From NCBI GenBank assembly GCA_016716085.1, contig JADJWY010000013.1, forward strand, positions 1 to 64,000: 64,000 nucleotides of DNA, given 5' to 3'. The notes beneath the pieces are model-generated. The model ran no database searches. It was not told where the DNA came from and saw only the letters and a list, made by a program, of their open reading frames with translations. Position numbers and translations under genes: made by a program. The stretch is from Hahellaceae bacterium. Lineage in GTDB: Bacteria; Pseudomonadota; Gammaproteobacteria; Pseudomonadales; Oleiphilaceae. This document shows, piece after piece, positions 62,778 through 64,000 of the stretch (position 1 is its first letter; the number at the start of each line of letters is the position of its first letter).

Positions 62778-63272
62778 TTACTCTCGAATCAAGGATTTGA
62801 TCTGGCTTCGATAGCCATCTTCATAGCCGGGCTTGTAACCACGATGCAAAAATCGTCGTTTGCCGTCGCGGTCGATGAGCACCGTGGTGGGCATGGCATC
62901 AACGCTGTACAGCTTGCTCACAACACTTTCGTTGTCGTATAAAACGGGAAAGGACACGGGAACGTCTTTCAAAAAAGCATCTGCTGACGCGCTGTCTTCG
63001 TCTACATTGACGGCAAGCAACGTGAAGCCGAACTTTTCATATTGCTTAAAGATCGATTCAAGATGAGGCATCTCCTGCCGGCACGGTCCACACCAGGAGG
63101 CCCAGAAATTCAACATGACGACCTGACCGCGCAGATCCTCCAGTCGGACGTTGCTGCCAGAAGCACTTTTTAGCGTGAAATCCGGCGCCAACTCCTGACC
63201 CGATTCGGCCTGGGCGAGAAGCCCCCAGCTCATAAACAGAGCGATCCCGATCAATCGAATTACCTTGCCCAT
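62778..63272 (-). CDS. TlpA/ResA-type periplasmic thioredoxin
   Basis: A 164-residue protein with a signal peptide (MGKVIRLIGIALFMSWGLLA) and a thioredoxin fold: PDFTLKSASGSNVRLEDLRG, then FWASWCGPCRQEMPHLESIF with the CGPC pair at residues 61-64, and the cis-Pro in AMPTTVLIDRDG. This is typical of peroxiredoxin-like TlpA/ResA reductants. Probable substrates are the Cys-containing DUF4266 lipoprotein and possibly the TonB-like protein (inference). Confidence 0.9.
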   Translation of the reverse strand: MGKVIRLIGIALFMSWGLLAQAESGQELAPDFTLKSASGSNVRLEDLRGQVVMLNFWASWCGPCRQEMPHLESIFKQYEKFGFTLLAVNVDEDSASADAFLKDVPVSFPVLYDNESVVSKLYSVDAMPTTVLIDRDGKRRFLHRGYKPGYEDGYRSQIKSLIRE

Positions 63273-63298
63273 CTTTCACCCTCCACTACCGTTAAGGT

Positions 63299-63967
63299 TC
63301 AGAAAAACATCGACATGCCGGTGGCAAACTGAATATCCGTTGCCGTTTTTTCCTCACCCAGCAAGTCGATATCATACATATAGGTACGCATCTGCAAGTG
63401 CATGGCTAACCAGTCATTAAACAAAAGCTGGTAACCCGCGCCATAATTCAAGGTTAGCCGACTGTCACCGGCGAACTCTGTCGTGCCCATGCCACCCACG
63501 AGATAGAAATTCGTGTTAAACGCATAATTTTTGCCAAAAAAGGCTTCGCCCGGCAAAAGGTTGACCCCCAGGCCGATGTTGTAATAAAAGTACGAGCGCT
63601 CGTCATCTTCCAGTATCTGAACACCGCCACCCAGACGTTCGAAGCTGGTTTCGCCCGCATCGGCATACCCCAGATTACCTTCAACAAACAGATACTCTGT
63701 CAGATGGTAGGCGCCTCTCAAGCCCAAAAACCATGGAACCTCAAAGTCTTCAACACTGATCTGCCCGGTCATAAAGCCCAGCTCAAAATTTTCAGTGTCG
63801 ATACTCGACTCCTTGACGCCCCTGGGTTCAACATCCGGCTCGATCAAAGGTCGCTCATCGTTCTCAGATGAGTCTCCCTCCACGGCTAACGCAGATGCCG
63901 ACATCCCGAGGGAAAGGCTCGCCAGCAATGCCGACGTTAAAAGAATACGCTGAGTCCGATTTTCCAT
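63299..63967 (-). CDS. Outer-membrane beta-barrel protein, first gene of the operon
   Basis: A 222-residue protein with a signal peptide (MENRTQRILLTSALLASLSL to about ALAVEG). An acidic linker follows, then about eight amphipathic strands: FELGFMTGQISVEDFEVPWF, YLFVEGNLGYADAGETSFER, FYYNIGLGVNLLPGEAFFGK, and the terminal FATGMSMFF. The segment order resembles the outer-membrane barrel family first noted in myxobacteria and relatives. With the barrel at 61369-62517 it gives the system two outer-membrane parts. The promoter lies at or beyond the window edge. Confidence 0.8.
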   Translation of the reverse strand: MENRTQRILLTSALLASLSLGMSASALAVEGDSSENDERPLIEPDVEPRGVKESSIDTENFELGFMTGQISVEDFEVPWFLGLRGAYHLTEYLFVEGNLGYADAGETSFERLGGGVQILEDDERSYFYYNIGLGVNLLPGEAFFGKNYAFNTNFYLVGGMGTTEFAGDSRLTLNYGAGYQLLFNDWLAMHLQMRTYMYDIDLLGEEKTATDIQFATGMSMFF

Positions 63968-64000
63968 TCCTGTGCTTCTTCGTTTTGGTCCCGGTCAGTA

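Overview
The window is bacterial chromosome from a gammaproteobacterium. The rRNA operons have the order 16S-tRNA-Ile(GAT)-tRNA-Ala(TGC)-23S-5S, and the housekeeping genes are of gammaproteobacterial type: a 1301-residue PurL, PurT, MltF, Prc, the FadI/FadJ pair and an imuA-imuB-dnaE2 cassette. I cannot name the genus from sequence alone. It is a mosaic of conserved genes and mobile elements.

Layout. (1) 1-538: the 5' part of a tyrosine-recombinase gene of an element lying mostly outside the window. (2) 720-9280: an 8.5-kb P4-like integrated element in tRNA-Arg(CCT), bounded by a 46-bp direct repeat. It carries a P4-type integrase, an excisionase-like and a winged-helix regulator, a zinc-finger/Toprim primase and a DUF927 helicase-like gene (both frameshifted), small coupled genes, two orphan cargo genes, a ribbon-helix-helix-like protein and three clusters of GTTAC-type repeats. 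(3) 9440-16594: an acyltransferase gene and the SOS mutagenesis cassette imuA-imuB-dnaE2. An IS1595-family element sits exactly in the LexA operator of that cassette. (4) 16660-19381: a degenerate group II intron directly behind an rRNA terminator, itself interrupted by an IS1380-type element. (5) 19384-24932: rRNA operon 1. (6) 24940-46678: housekeeping block (purT, gamma-carbonic anhydrase-like, two Nudix genes, purL, mltF, DUF349, comFB-like, fadI-fadJ-gloA, an antiporter, prc and a helix-turn-helix gene). (7) 46752-52197: rRNA operon 2, in the same orientation. (8) 52273-63967: a 12-gene minus-strand operon for what looks like a proton-driven trans-envelope machine.

How the genes work together. 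The island operon 6165-1795 is a chain of short overlapping genes for replication and its control. Its primase and DUF927 genes need about five single-base corrections to read through, so the element is probably replication-defective unless the sequence is wrong there. ImuA, ImuB and DnaE2 form the translesion mutasome, but half of the LexA site is now separated from the promoter by the insertion sequence. The last operon combines a TolQ/ExbB-like channel, two different ExbD/TolR-like subunits, a proline-rich TonB-like protein with an AgmX/PglI-type C-terminus, three TPR proteins, two outer-membrane barrels, a DUF4266 lipoprotein and a TlpA-type thioredoxin. Its composition recalls the Agl-Glt machinery of myxobacteria and is the best candidate here for an undescribed system.

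Caution: the two rRNA operons differ by many single-base indels in homopolymers, and the island frameshifts are of the same kind, so some apparent lesions may be sequence errors. Every long chromosomal gene outside these regions is open.
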